The notes under the pieces were generated by a model. The model made no database searches. It worked only from the letters and a program-made list of their open reading frames with translations, and was not told the origin of the DNA. Positions 21,401-47,802 of a stretch of DNA of 64,000 nt are shown in pieces. Source of the DNA: Micropterix aruncella (lineage: Eukaryota > Arthropoda > Insecta > Lepidoptera > Micropterigidae); assembly GCA_944548615.1 (NCBI GenBank), contig OX155965.1:22968756-23032755 (forward strand), given 5' to 3'. Both the position numbers and the translations under genes were made by a program. Numbering within the stretch: the first letter of the stretch is position 1; the number at the start of each line of letters is the position of its first letter.

Positions 21401-23732
21401 CGAACCGAACATTCGTTGAGTAAAAATCATAGTATTCAGCTAAACCGGATATCCGTCTTCTTCTTCTTCTTTTTCTTTTGGCATTCCACACAGCTAGGAC
21501 GCTGGTGATTTTGTGCCAGTTTGTATGTATATTGTTGACGGGAGGAAGACTACTGTTATGTTAGTATCTATATACAACAAAAGACCAGGACATCACAGTT
21601 ACATACACAGAACATGGAGACTAAATACATAAAGAAATATTAGGTTTTATTTATTTGGGTGGGAAAGAAAAAGGAGGAGGGTCAGGGTAGAGAAGTACTT
21701 CTGGGGGCAGGACCTTTTCCACAGCCCACCGCGTCAACGGGGCCACATATCTAGCAGCCCGATGTCGCAAGGCGGACCCAGTCCCGAACGGCAACGAAGG
21801 GACGTCTCTCCCAAAAGAAATTTCGGGATAGGCGTTAAATGGCCAAATGATTTAGGTTAATAAATTTAGCGATGACTCGATAGATTTTTATGTAATTGGA
21901 CGCTAGGAGGATATCGATTTCGGTAGGGAGTTCGGTTTTCAATTGTATGAGGTTGGGAATGAAGGAAGGCAAGTTATTAAGGAGAGGGCAGTTAAAGAAG
22001 AGGTGAGCCACGGCGCAGATATCAAATTCACAATCACACTGGGGGGAAGGAATTACATTTATACGATATAGGTGAGCGGGCGTAGAGCAGTGGCCTATGC
22101 GCATTCTGCAGATTGTGGAGATATCTTTCCGCTTGAAAGGTTTTTTGTAAAACCAAGGTTTTCTGTGAATGTGGGGATTTATTGAAAAATAGTGTTGGCC
22201 TTTAGACTTTGGAAGGAAAGCCGTATGTCCGTTGTGAGAATCGAGATGTTGTCAAGGGTACCAAGGCCCCTACGGAAACTAAACTGAGTCTTGGATAGCT
22301 GGACTCTTGATTCAAAAAACCATTCGAGTCTGTTTTTTATCAAATGTTGGGCAATTTTGCAAAGGAATGAAAATAGGGCAATGGGACGGAAATTTTTGGG
22401 GTTATCAGGGTCTCGGCCAGATTTTGGGATCGGGATGACAATTTGAGATCTCTAAGCGGCGGGGGGAGTTTCTGTCTCAAAGAACCTGTTTAGTAAATTT
22501 AGGAAGTATGATAGGATAGGGAGGCGAGAAGAACAGATAAAGGAGTAAGGGATAAAATCCTCCCCGGGTGAGGAATCCTTGAAACGATGGAGAGCCGCTG
22601 ACAGTTCTGGCAGGCTGAATGGAGAGATAAGCCACTGGTGGGTGCTCAGAGAATGGAGCTGAACGAGCGGCAGGCTATTCACCTCATCATGGTTAGGACA
22701 GGTGGAGGGAGCCAAGTTGTCGGTGAATTGGATAAGGACCTCTTCCTTTAAAGGGGATAAGTTTGTGGAGTTCAAACCCCGGCGGAATCTCTTAACCATA
22801 TTCCAAACTAGAGTGCTGGGGGTGTCTGGAGAGAGGTTCGTACAGAACTTTTTCCATCCAGCTCATTTTTTGGACTTGAGAATTTTCCTAGTCTCTTTCG
22901 CGGCTTTGTCGTAGGAGTCGTAGTTCTCTGATGACATCGCTTCAAGATAGGCAGAGAGGGATGCCTTGCGTCTCAATATTGACTGGCTGCAGTCGTTATC
23001 CCACCAAGGGGGGGAGGAACGGAAGGATGCACTTTCAGACTGCCTTCTGAAGCAGCTACTAGCCGCTGTTGTAAGGCAAGAAATAAGTGAGGAATAGCAC
23101 TCTGCCAGCGGGGTGGTTAATATTGGTGGAAGGTCAATCGCTGCGGCCCCTAGGGATGAAGCAAATTTAGACAAACTGTCAGGAGTGTATACTGGTTTAA
23201 ATAGGGGTCGACGTTTATGAGTGCTTCTTGTTACCCGAGTACCATGTACATCTATCAGGGATATCCGTCAATATTTTACATATTCGATATATGGCAGATA
23301 TTATTATTACGAACCGAATATTTGTTGAGTAAATATCATAGTATTCAGCTAAACCGGATATCCGTCAATACTTTACATATTCGGTATCCAGCAGATATTA
23401 GTAATACAAACCAAATTTACATGCGCTACAAACCGGGCCAACAAGAGCATGAAGTTGGGTCACCGACCTTACTTGCCACTCGGCAGTAGGTAGCTCAAAC
23501 TATGATATCGGCAAGTATCAACGTTCACAATGTTGTTATTGATACGAAAATACTACTGCTTTATAGATTCAGTCGAATCCTTCTTCATTTTTAAAAATCT
23601 GAATCATTACTTCATTTTTAGATCATCCATGGAAATACAGTACACATGGACCGCATCAACGACCAGGCCAAGCCGTTGGGACGCACCAGGGGAGAAATAA
23701 TCGTGGAACGATGCAGTTACATCAATCAGTAA
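3461..23732 (+). CDS. CFAP97/Hemingway-like domain fused to a degenerate cyclophilin domain
   Basis: Eight exons join in phase: 3461-3556, 7929-8090, 9629-9757, 11912-11988, 13768-14013, 18375-18496, 20504-20610, 23622-23732. They give 349 residues ending in TAA. Residues about 20-130 resemble the CFAP97/Hemingway ciliary domain: a helical segment with AENVKLLQRINRINKTG, then GYIDCWN and a basic HGEYKKIAKENKEIYKR stretch. Residues about 165-349 follow the cyclophilin order, with ATIELFSD, YRVV, GGD, ADNFTLKH, GQHAVFG and a C-terminal strand. Of the cyclophilin A active-site residues, Arg55 (R237) and His126 (H308) remain. Phe60, Gln63, Phe113 and Trp121 align with L242, R245, N295 and Q303. 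It is therefore probably not an efficient prolyl isomerase; a binding role in cilia or sperm tails is inference. All introns are GT-AG, and most hold mobile elements. A polyadenylation signal lies at 23749-23754. Confidence 0.85.
3655..3905 (-). repeat. Dispersed repeat family C, minus copy
   Basis: On the minus strand this reads from a TACATTCCGG-type end through an AAACGCTTGAACCGAT complement to CACACTACACTCCTTTTTTG and a CGTATAAAAA end. Plus-strand copies occur near 7735-7885, 12240-12530, 16070-16410 and 41500-41830. It lies in intron 1 of the cyclophilin-fusion gene. It is non-coding and probably a non-autonomous transposon. Confidence 0.6.
4724..5397 (-). mobile_element. Harbinger/ISL2EU-like DNA element with MADF-domain remnant
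   Basis: A 674-bp insertion splits the LINE. Its ends are inverted repeats: AAGGTGCGATTCCACCA on the left, and the complement of AAGATGCGATTCCACCA on the right. A TA dinucleotide flanks each end (4722-4723 and 5398-5399). On the minus strand, 5113-4871 encodes about 80 residues like a MADF DNA-binding domain: TNDKIIYFIQAIETYPVLWD, then EVMRKWKIILAQY. MADF/Myb-like proteins accompany Harbinger-group transposases. No transposase is present, so it is non-autonomous. The superfamily is inferred from the MADF fragment and the TA duplication. Confidence 0.65.
5401..6960 (+). pseudogene. Reverse transcriptase domain of the LINE
   Basis: About 520 codons are open from the end of the inserted DNA element to TAG. 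The order is right for a non-LTR reverse transcriptase: IPKKTPVSSFKDLRPISILP, then SGFRRNHSTSTAL, LLDYSKAFDSLDH with a catalytic Asp, TGVPQGSILGP, and YADDTQL with the Asp pair. A thumb region follows, with TERRLQRLQNACARFCFRVP. The frame is intact but lacks the endonuclease and its own start. This is a dead copy whose domain has stayed open, which suggests fairly recent insertion. Confidence 0.85.
7496..7640. repeat. Low-complexity CACATATA-rich tract
   Basis: Imperfect ACACATATACACAT repeats follow the (AAAT)n tail of the LINE. Confidence 0.7.
7735..7885 (+). repeat. Dispersed repeat family C, plus copy
   Basis: Contains CTTCTAAATCGGTTCAATCG, then AACGGAAAACATACATAGAT and ACACATTACACTCC, the same block order as in the 12240-12530 and 41500-41830 copies. 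It ends just before the acceptor of exon 2 of the cyclophilin-fusion gene. Confidence 0.65.
8188..8340. repeat. (GT)n tract and dispersed repeat
   Basis: An interrupted GT microsatellite (about 8188-8226) is followed by a block with AACGCTTGATCCGATTAAGC and AATTTGGCACGCAGGCATCA. A related block (CGATAGCGACGAAACGCTTC onward) occurs at 55665-55760. Non-coding, in intron 2. Confidence 0.6.
8486..8502. repeat. Poly-G run
   Basis: An uninterrupted run of about 17 G on the plus strand, in an intron. It could form a G-quadruplex and is a likely place for sequencing length error. Confidence 0.85.
8767..9430 (+). mobile_element. GC-rich retroposon family G, copy 1
   Basis: A 664-bp non-coding, GC-rich unit begins GGGAGCTAATGGGCCC and ends GTAAGTTGACAGCTCTAG. 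It is flanked by a perfect 15-bp duplication, TTGGACCATAAAACC (8752-8766 and 9431-9445). Fixed ends plus a long target duplication point to target-primed retroposition with another element's machinery. It has no poly-A tail. It lies in intron 2 of the cyclophilin-fusion gene. Confidence 0.8.
9968..10240 (-). mobile_element. tRNA-derived SINE, copy 1
   Basis: On the minus strand, 10238-10160 reads as a tRNA-like head. It has an A-box (GGCATAGTGGTTAGG), a B-box (GGTTCGATTCC) and a possible 7-bp acceptor stem with G-U pairs. The body follows, then a CAAAC-rich tail near 9970, with a TA repeat at about 10071-10094 inside. The same head and body recur at 50671-51092. The anticodon arm does not fold as a normal 5-bp stem with 7-base loop, so this is a SINE and not a tRNA gene. 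Confidence 0.75.
10555..10650. repeat. Low-complexity (TATACACA)n tract
   Basis: Interrupted TACACATATA repeats in intron 3 of the cyclophilin-fusion gene. Confidence 0.7.
10740..11060 (+). mobile_element. LINE 3' fragment, plus copy
   Basis: A broken frame encodes a reverse-transcriptase C-terminal tail: LPSYLYN-like start, then a segment ending FKSFEVQAARIWNSVPLPLK. It is the same family as the minus-strand fragment at 2685-3140. 5'-truncated. Confidence 0.6.
11360..11820 (-). mobile_element. Retroposon family G (subtype 2) fragments, head-to-head
   Basis: From about 11456 to 11820 the minus strand matches the 3' half of the copy at 45740-46455, including GGTGACGGGTTCGCCCGTTG and AATTACCGCTGTAATACA. 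From about 11360 to 11455 a shorter piece of the same 3' region lies in plus orientation. The two pieces face each other around 11455. Non-coding, in intron 3. Confidence 0.6.
12240..12530 (+). repeat. Dispersed repeat family C, plus copy
   Basis: Begins ATATTTCCGGAATGTACTCA, passes TACCCTATGACACTCGGGAT, and ends with GAACACATTAGGTACACTAC and a GCAGTCGCGT tail. It is the most complete copy in the window, in intron 4 of the cyclophilin-fusion gene. Confidence 0.65.
12531..13767. other. Intron 4 remainder, no gene recognised
   Basis: AT-rich intron sequence. One exon-like stretch stands out: an ATG at 12699 opens 24 codons ending at a consensus-like AAG|GTGAGA donor (12770). No partner exon could be found. 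A minus-strand frame at 13352-13071 has no family I recognise. Neither is annotated as a gene. Confidence 0.4.
14190..14854 (+). mobile_element. GC-rich retroposon family G, copy 2 (first of a tandem pair)
   Basis: A full-length copy starts GGGAGCTAACGGGCCCATGA and ends near GTAGTCGACACCGCAAGA. It is preceded by TGCCGCTACAAAT (14176-14188) and followed by the same 13 bp (14855-14867), which also precedes the next copy. It lies in intron 5 of the cyclophilin-fusion gene. Short frames inside are chance. Confidence 0.8.
14868..15533 (+). mobile_element. GC-rich retroposon family G, copy 3 (second of a tandem pair)
   Basis: Starts GGGAGGTAAGGGGCCCTTGC and ends near TTGACAACTCTGGT, followed by a third TGCCGCTACAAAT (15534-15546). 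It differs from copy 2 by many substitutions and small indels, for example an extra CCGCAACCACCCCGGTTGCG block near 15130. The pair is therefore not a recent tandem duplication. Confidence 0.8.
15770..16410 (+). repeat. Composite of a GC-rich repeat and family C
   Basis: About 15840-16060 is a GC-rich block with ACGGGCCTTATCCAAGAGAC and CGGGCCCATTGACCCGACGT. A related block starts at 11160. It is followed by a family C copy (16070-16410) ending GAACACATTACACTTC and TTGCAGTCGTGT. The two blocks occur together twice, so they may be one element. Non-coding. Confidence 0.5.
16740..18035 (-). mobile_element. RNase-H-bearing LINE 3' end, interrupted
   Basis: The minus strand from about 18030 encodes the end of an RNase H region (DELAKTGAKVTLYGPEP, CGVPKSLANLILKQIC, then VNHWNNTPGL). 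A frameshifted continuation follows, with SLNRNNLRILVRALTGHCGL and a CRFCQ...HL zinc-knuckle-like motif. Family G retroposon copy 4 (16982-17657) splits it. After the insert the frame resumes with the CECGPLM-type end. This order is typical of I/R1-group LINEs. A fragment of the same 3' end lies at about 52625-52745. Confidence 0.75.
16982..17657 (+). mobile_element. GC-rich retroposon family G, copy 4
   Basis: A 676-bp copy is flanked by a perfect 13-bp duplication ATGAGGTGCTGGG (16969-16981 and 17658-17670). It is inserted in the opposite orientation into the RNase-H LINE, so it is younger than that LINE copy. The empty site can be rebuilt exactly by removing the unit and one duplication. 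Confidence 0.85.
18110..18300. repeat. Dispersed repeat family S copy
   Basis: Contains TATAATCAATCAGTCCTTA, an ATTATAGATGACCAAATAAA block and a CAGCGCCACCTGCAT block, as in the copies at the window start and at 33640-33900. It lies in intron 5 just upstream of exon 6. Confidence 0.6.
18600..18910 (-). mobile_element. Degenerate LINE C-terminal fragment (tentative)
   Basis: The minus strand reads a basic tail (FRMAQNRQKYSELTANLQEW followed by an Arg-rich end). It resembles the last residues of RTE/jockey-type polyproteins. The upstream part is frameshifted. It may simply be an old repeat. Confidence 0.35.
19377..19600 (+). repeat. Lepidopteran interspersed repeat tail
   Basis: Starts CCTACTAATATTATAAACGC, passes ACTCTTTCACGCAAAAACTA and ends with an ACGCGGGTGAAACCGCTGGG block and GCAGCTAGT. 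I know this pattern as very common in butterfly and moth genomes, usually as the tail of a non-autonomous element. It supports the lepidopteran assignment. Confidence 0.6.
19970..20155. repeat. Dispersed repeat with GTTTCGGCGATGTTGCAACC motif
   Basis: Carries the GACGTTTCGGCGATGTTGCA block, a CTACCCTGGACAAC block and a TAATGTCAAACAACCGCGAT end. Relatives lie at 31660-31830 (minus), and short end pieces at 33885-33960 and 35135-35190. Non-coding. Confidence 0.55.
20790..21250. mobile_element. piggyBac-type MITE family P2, diverged copy
   Basis: Matches the 821-1221 element in order: CACCCTTTGA end, TGTCAAGTTTTGTAAAAATT, GAGTTCATTGGTC, and AATTTATAAAATGATTTT near the other end. The terminal TTAA sites are decayed. 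It follows exon 7 of the cyclophilin-fusion gene. Confidence 0.6.
21250..21458. repeat. 97-bp tandem repeat, left part
   Basis: About two and a half units contain ACCGGATATCCGTCAATATT, TATTCGGTATCCGGCAGATA and ACGAACCGAATATTCGTTGA variants. The array continues at 23259-23430 beyond a LINE insertion. The unit length, measured between two GGATATCCGTC starts (23259 and 23356), is 97 bp. Confidence 0.75.
21459..23258 (-). mobile_element. LINE inserted in the 97-bp tandem array, internally deleted
   Basis: The 3' end is a (GAA)n-type tract, seen on the plus strand as TTCTTCTTCTTCTTT at about 21456-21478. The insertion is flanked by GGATATCCGTC (21447-21457 and 23259-23269). Minus-strand frames give parts of a reverse transcriptase: FSLPELSAALHRFKDSSPGE (23174-22452 region), then IPIPKSGRDPDNPKNFRPIA and FSFRRGLGTLDNI (about 22440-22230). 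After a deletion comes a Cys/His tail, CDCEFDICAVAHLFFNCPLL (22104-21835). Several frameshifts and the missing catalytic core make it non-functional. Confidence 0.75.
23259..23430. repeat. 97-bp tandem repeat, right part
   Basis: About 1.7 further units of the 97-bp repeat, starting with the target duplication of the LINE. It decays after 23410 before the last exon of the cyclophilin-fusion gene. Confidence 0.75.
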
Positions 23733-24821
23733 ACGAAACCTCAAAGAAAATAAAACTAAACAATTTAATCGTTTATTCATTTACTATTATTTCTGTAATT
23801 GCAACATTCTCCATCAATCAAAACAATGCATAAGTGTTCCGTATATAGTCGTATAACATATTTTCGTTTATATTACAGATGCGGAATAAAAAATTTACAC
23901 GCTTACTAAAAAGTAACACGGAGATTTGTAATGTGATCAAACTGTACAATAAAATGATTTAATCAACTTAATTTTAAACAGCAAAACAAAAAAAATAATA
24001 TTTAAGTGGCAACACGTTCCGATTTGAGATTTACTGACAAACACGACGAATAGAAATCTTTATAATACTGATTACACAAAGAAAATATATAACAACAAAT
24101 TCGCATCGGCTTATGCCGGCGAAATAACAAATTAAATTAAAATTGTATAAGTAAAAATATCTGCTGAAAACAAACAATAATACCACGCTAAAATAGCCTT
24201 CAATGAAAATGAGATAAAATTGCACATGTAAAAAAAAACAGGGGAAAATGTTGCCGAAACTCAAAATAAAATTTTAATTCTACATAAAATACAAACTGGA
24301 ATGCCATCAGGGTAAATTAAAGACTTTTTGGAAAGGGGATTTCCTGTTATATACACAATTTTGTACTGTTATTAATCTGCGAAAAACAAAGCACGGGGTT
24401 ATGAAGATATACGTCCTACGTTTGCTTTGTATGTCTAATATTGTCTCGAACGCTCTTCGTATGTCTACGACTGCAAACTAACGCGTAAATCTCTAAATGG
24501 CGATAAATTCTCAAAATTATCGTTAATCTTAAATTATCTTTAAATACATATAAGAATTTTAACAACAATGTCAAATTGGTTTTCATCGTAAAGTATTGCG
24601 GATATATTACACATGACATATTTTTTAATTCTACATCAAAAACTTCTAACAACAAGACAAAAAATAGCAATTTCACCATATCACATTGCCGTTTTTTTTT
24701 AAATTATCGAATGTAACGAATGTTCGAAAAGCGAATAAAGTGGTGAAATTGATTATTATAATTTAGTATAATACATAATATGCGAACGGCAGCTTTTTTC
24801 GTTATTAATTGTTGTGCCCGC
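23733..24821. other. Convergent 3' UTR region of the cyclophilin-fusion and Vha68 genes
   Basis: AT-rich and without recognised coding sequence. The plus-strand gene stops at 23732 with AATAAA at 23749. The minus-strand Vha68 gene stops at 24822. Minus-strand polyadenylation signals (TTTATT on the plus strand) occur down to about 23772. The two 3' UTRs may therefore abut or overlap. Small frames here have no family resemblance. Confidence 0.5.
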
Positions 24822-42927
<18,106 letters not shown>

Positions 42928-42949
42928 TTTGGCTGTCTGTTATGCAGCT

Positions 42950-44617
42950 GTAAAAAAGATTACCAATTGTAAAAATATGACGTAAAAAACCCAAAACAAT
43001 ACCAAAAATTAGCAAACTCTGAAGAATACAGCAGTTGAAGTACTTTCGGTGCAAAAAACTGCACTTATTGATCACATGACACGAGACGGCGGATACGCCT
43101 TCCGTGTAAAAAAGATACAATGACTGAATTACGATCGTTACACCTACACGTTATATAATCTATAATTCTGCACAAATCCCTTTATAAAAGATGCAAAATG
43201 AGAACATAAAATAATAAAAACCGAACGAGTTCACATAGTATGTATGCGTCAAATGTCGATCGAATAAACGGACAAAAATGCGAAAACCTGTGGGATTTTC
43301 GCGCGGTTTACGAGAAAACTAATAAACCTGGTTTTAAAACGGAACGCCGGCGATTATTCACAACTACACAACTCTTTTCAGCGAATAAAACTCACAGCGA
43401 CAGAAGAAGCAGACGAAGAATGGCGGACAACCACAATCACAAGACTGATAAAAAGATTGTCAGCTGACCACCGTCGATTGTCGATGGTCTTAGCTAACAG
43501 TTTTGACTCACAGCTAAGAGTGCATTTTCTTAACGATAATTTTTAAACTTACTAATAAAAATTAAGAAAAATAGATATACCTATTTAAGCGCTGAGGCAA
43601 CCTATAACAAACGCAAAATAATCCAAACAGATGTTTTGTTTAGTTTTTTTTATGGAAATAGCTTTGGAGACATGATCTTAGGCCAACTGCACATAACTCC
43701 AATAAATAAGCGCCGTGCACTAAAAATATCTGCGCCCTTTTTAGAACTGCTTATCCAAAATGTCACTTTGACAGCGGCAAATGTGGTGGTAAAGCAACTT
43801 CTTTTGGTTGTTTTTTTACGTAATGGCTGAAAATATAATAGAATGATAATCTGGTTGTTCATCGTGTTGCGTTTTAACGTGCTTTTACATATTATACGTA
43901 TTTTAATTCGAAAAACATCAAATCTTTAAAAAATCGTTCATTAAAATGATGGTTAAAACCTAAGTTAAAATCAAAATGGTTAAAACCAAAGTTCCTTCAA
44001 ATTATGTCTAGCATGAAAATAAATATTACTTTTAATCCAGTAGCGCCAAGCGTACCTACGAGCCGCTTGTGAGTGCTCAAATTTCTGCCACCATGGACGC
44101 TGAAATGGAAATCTGTTTAGGTGCCTATAATTATTACTTAAGTTGTCAGAGTAATCGTGACATACTATTTGTCGATATAAAATTGTTTGATATTTGGGTC
44201 ATTATCAAAAAAGATGTACATGTGACTCACATGATTAAAATTGTGACTAAACTGTTTCGTGACATACCTGTATTTTGTATTAATGTGAGTCACAATTATT
44301 ATAAAGCCGGGTGTTAAATACAATGCTAATGATATGTAACTTGTAAATACAAGAAAAAAATAATTAAACGCAGCTTTGTTAACATATCCAGTTTAGTGTA
44401 TACAGTATAATCCTTGCTTTACTTTACATGTTTCACGTGAGTCACATCATGTGAGTCACGAAATGTGACTAACATGTCAACCAGTTTTTGTGATAACATG
44501 ACCTCACTTAATTACCATATCAAAATAACTCACAATACAGCTGAATTGGCCACAGAATATTACTTGTATTTGCTATGTCTATGATAGGACAGAATCTGAT
44601 AATAATACACAGCTTAC
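42950..44617. other. Vha68 intron 1
   Basis: About 1.67 kb of AT-rich intron between the non-coding first exon and the coding exon. It holds the TCACGTGA word and several AP-1-like words near its 5' end. Small frames near 43240 and 44069 have no family resemblance. Confidence 0.5.
44433..44440. promoter_or_regulatory. TCACGTGA palindrome (M-box/CLEAR-like) in Vha68 intron 1
   Basis: The palindromic 8-mer TCACGTGA lies about 180 bp inside the first intron of Vha68. MITF/TFEB-family factors bind this core and are known to control V-ATPase genes in flies and mammals. Several TGAGTCA or TGACTCA words (AP-1-like) are close by, near 44222, 44285, 44441, 44453 and 44826. Function is inference from motif and position. 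Confidence 0.4.
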
Positions 44618-44730
44618 CTTGGTTAGAATGTCACCGTGATTCACCGGAGAAATTTCGCAATAATTTCACCAATAATTCCGTGTCGACAAATAACTGTCAC
44701 TAAAATCAAAATGGCGGAGATTTGATATGG
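44618..44730 (-). other. Vha68: Vha68 5' UTR exon (non-coding), approximate transcription start
   Basis: On the minus strand a stretch ends CTAACCAAG|GTAAGC, a strong donor at 44617. An acceptor TTTTTTACAG at 42948-42949 precedes the coding exon, so exon 2 begins with about 20 bases of leader (42947-42928). The transcription start is not visible from sequence. I place the 5' edge near 44730, just beyond a CCGCCATTTTGAT block. Sense transcription runs towards lower coordinates. Confidence 0.6.
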
Positions 44731-45569
44731 ACGGAACTTCGCATAGTGTTGCCAGTTATGAAATGTGAACTTGAAATGCTAGCATTTCTACAAAAAGCGG
44801 TGACATCGTCCGTGACATCCTCTGAGTGACTCACATGTCAAAAATGCTGGACAAACTTTACGCACCCTTTTTTATTATAAGATTCAACCTAGAGTTACAG
44901 TATTTCTATTCAAACAACAGGAAATTTATATATTTTTGCAGGTGGAAAAAGATAGGGTTTGAAAAAGAAGATACTTGAACCATATACTGATTTTGTTCTT
45001 GTAGGGTATAAAAAGGACAATTATGTTTGTATGAGTCATGAAGGGAGGGAAAAACTAAAAAAAACTTTTTTATGAAATTAATTAATATTATGCTATGATT
45101 ACAATGTGGAAAGTCAAGAGAAGGGTGCATATTATATAAAAAAAATACAAAGCAAGGAATGTGTAACATACAGCCGTGTGTATATAAACAGCAAATATGT
45201 CGGACATGAAATTATTATTTATGTACATCTTTTTTTAATATAACCGAATTACGAGATTATTTTTTTTATACAACTCAATTTTTTTATAAAATGTTATTAA
45301 TATGCACATTATTTTGATAATCCTTATTTTGGTTTGTAATGAGTAAAACCAATAAAAAAACATTGGTGGAAGTGTAACATATACAATCAACCCTTAGTAT
45401 GGAAGACTAGCGAGATGATGGTAAGTAAAAACGACACTTACGGTATACTTAACTAATTACGTTTATTACTCAGTGTGAGGCCAACCTTATTATTTGGGTT
45501 TTCAAACATGTCAAGACGTAATGGTGAACTGAAGCTAGCAAGCAGCAAAGCTGTCAAACAAAGAGTATT

Positions 45570-46575
45570 CTTTAGGCCGCAATACACGATCCCATAGTCT
45601 GATCAGACTATCGGAAGGCGCTCTTGCCATACACTTGTTTGAACATTCAAGACACGTCCGATTCGACTATCGGATCGGGCGTCTATTGAATGTTCAAACA
45701 AATATATGGAAAGAGTGCCACCGATAGTGTGATCAGACTATTTCGTGCGCTGTACGGTTTCGTGCAGCTTGGGCCACAAGATCCATTTTGTTCTCGGATC
45801 GGCTCAACTCACGATTCAGCTCCTATTCAGAAGCCTCCTCGTGCGGAAGGCTACCCCGGGTAAGACTCTCGCGTCTCAGCCCTCACAGCTGGTGGACCGA
45901 TTTCGCCTGGCGGGATTGCATCCCGGCGCTACTGGGCGGTTTGCGCACCTTTTGGCGACGCCAATCGGTTGTGCACTCTGACTAATTGTTGAAGGAGTCT
46001 GGAGACTATGGCTCCTGCCATACTGTCTCCTAAGCAGCGGGGGTGGATGTTGACCTGCTGTCTTGAAATGACATTGAGCCACCCGATCCCGTGTAGCACT
46101 ATGGGCAAAGGACAGCCAGGTCCGCGATAAATTCAAATTGAATTACCGCTGTAATACAGCAGGTAGAGGCCGCGTAAGCGACTTCACCAGTCGAGAGGAC
46201 GGAGGTATCCTGAACGTTAACTCTAGACGGAGATATCCTACCAAAACTTGTAGTTAGGGGGCGAAGCTGCCCGGTTGTTACCTTTCCCGGTGCCTCGCCG
46301 TAAGGCGTTGGTCTCTAACGGGCTTGTTGGCAGAGCTAGACCTTAGATTGTCCTGTCTCTAAGTCTTCTACATTCATCCCACGGCTGAAAGAACGATCAC
46401 ATATCGTATACCAGACTGGGGTGACGGGTTCGCCCGTTGTAGTCGACACCGCCCTGCTTAACATCCAATACACGTCAGACCCGATTATCGGATCGAACGT
46501 GTATTGAATGTTCAAACAAATGTATGACAAGAGTATCTTCCGATAGTCTGATCAGACTATGGGATTCATCGTATA
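45570..46575. mobile_element. Fold-back MITE pair around a family G (subtype 2) retroposon
   Basis: About 45590-45745 folds on itself: ATAGTCTGATCAGACTATCG and TTTGAACATTCAA pair with their complements further on, around a CCGATTCGACTATCGG centre. About 46451-46563 is the right half of a second copy, ending CGATAGTCTGATCAGACTAT. Between them (about 45745-46455) lies a retroposon of family G subtype 2, ending GGGTGACGGGTTCGCCCGTT. Intergenic, between Vha68 and TRPT1. Confidence 0.65.
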
Positions 46576-46897
46576 GAAAAAAACTCTCGTGTATTCCCGG
46601 CCTTATTGAATATGTGGGCAAGCCCGCTGGCATAATTGAAATAAGAATGAGTGGACAACAATCGTGAATATAGACAAAGCCTCCTGTATCTTGTTGATCG
46701 AGATAGAGAAGGCAATGATATAGATGAAGGTGTTGGTTTTAGGCCGTTTTCTAAAAGCGACGGATACCTATCGGTATCGGTTTCCGTAAAACTGTCGGTT
46801 TGCTCAATATACAATACATTTTGCGTTTCAATATGTAACTGAAACCGGTGGATCGAACCGATCGGTTACAACTTACCGAGAACAGTCGGTTTCCTTC

Positions 46898-47281
<384 letters not shown>

Positions 47282-47542
47282 ATTATTATTATTATTATTG
47301 TGTTTAGTTGGTTCATCGACCCTCGTTGTAAATGTAAAAATATAAATTGCTTGCCCTGGAACGGGTATATCCCAGTTGAACAGCACTAGCCAGTGAATGA
47401 AAGAGGAAAGTTTTTGCCATTTGTTTTAATATTCTACTTATCTACCGGCCTTTATAACATATAATTAAATGAAGTCTACCTACCCACATTTTTAAAGTAC
47501 TTTTTGCGCAACTACATTTATTATTTTGAGTTAAGTATTCAA

Positions 47543-47659
47543 ATGAATGATTACAGTACGGGCATGTGCTCCTTGTGTTTTAAAATATCATTGTTTATGG
47601 ACTTGAGTTCCACTTTAAAATTTATGGATAAAATTTTCGACCACAATGACTTCAAAGAG
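47543..47659 (+). CDS. Probable first coding exon of TRPT1
   Basis: An ATG at 47543 opens 39 codons ending AAAGAG|GTAAGT, a consensus donor. The phase (0) fits the acceptor at 51283, giving ...HNDFKE then VQKQTNLSKAL. The N-terminus of this enzyme family is poorly conserved, so homology cannot confirm it. Alternative Met codons lie inside the exon. It could instead belong to another gene. Confidence 0.45.
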
Positions 47660-47802
47660 GTAAGTTTTTAAAAACTTATTGCATGTTATTTATGGTTCTG
47701 TTCAGTTATTTCTTAGAATCAATTGTTGCTCTAACACACGCAAATACAGTTTTATGCTTTACTTTTATTTATGTGTCTGTATTTGATCTGAGAAATCAGT
47801 GA

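Noticed and set aside
44069..44317. 82-codon plus-strand frame upstream of the Vha68 coding exons
   Set aside because: No family resemblance and no splice signals; it lies in Vha68 intron 1 on the other strand.
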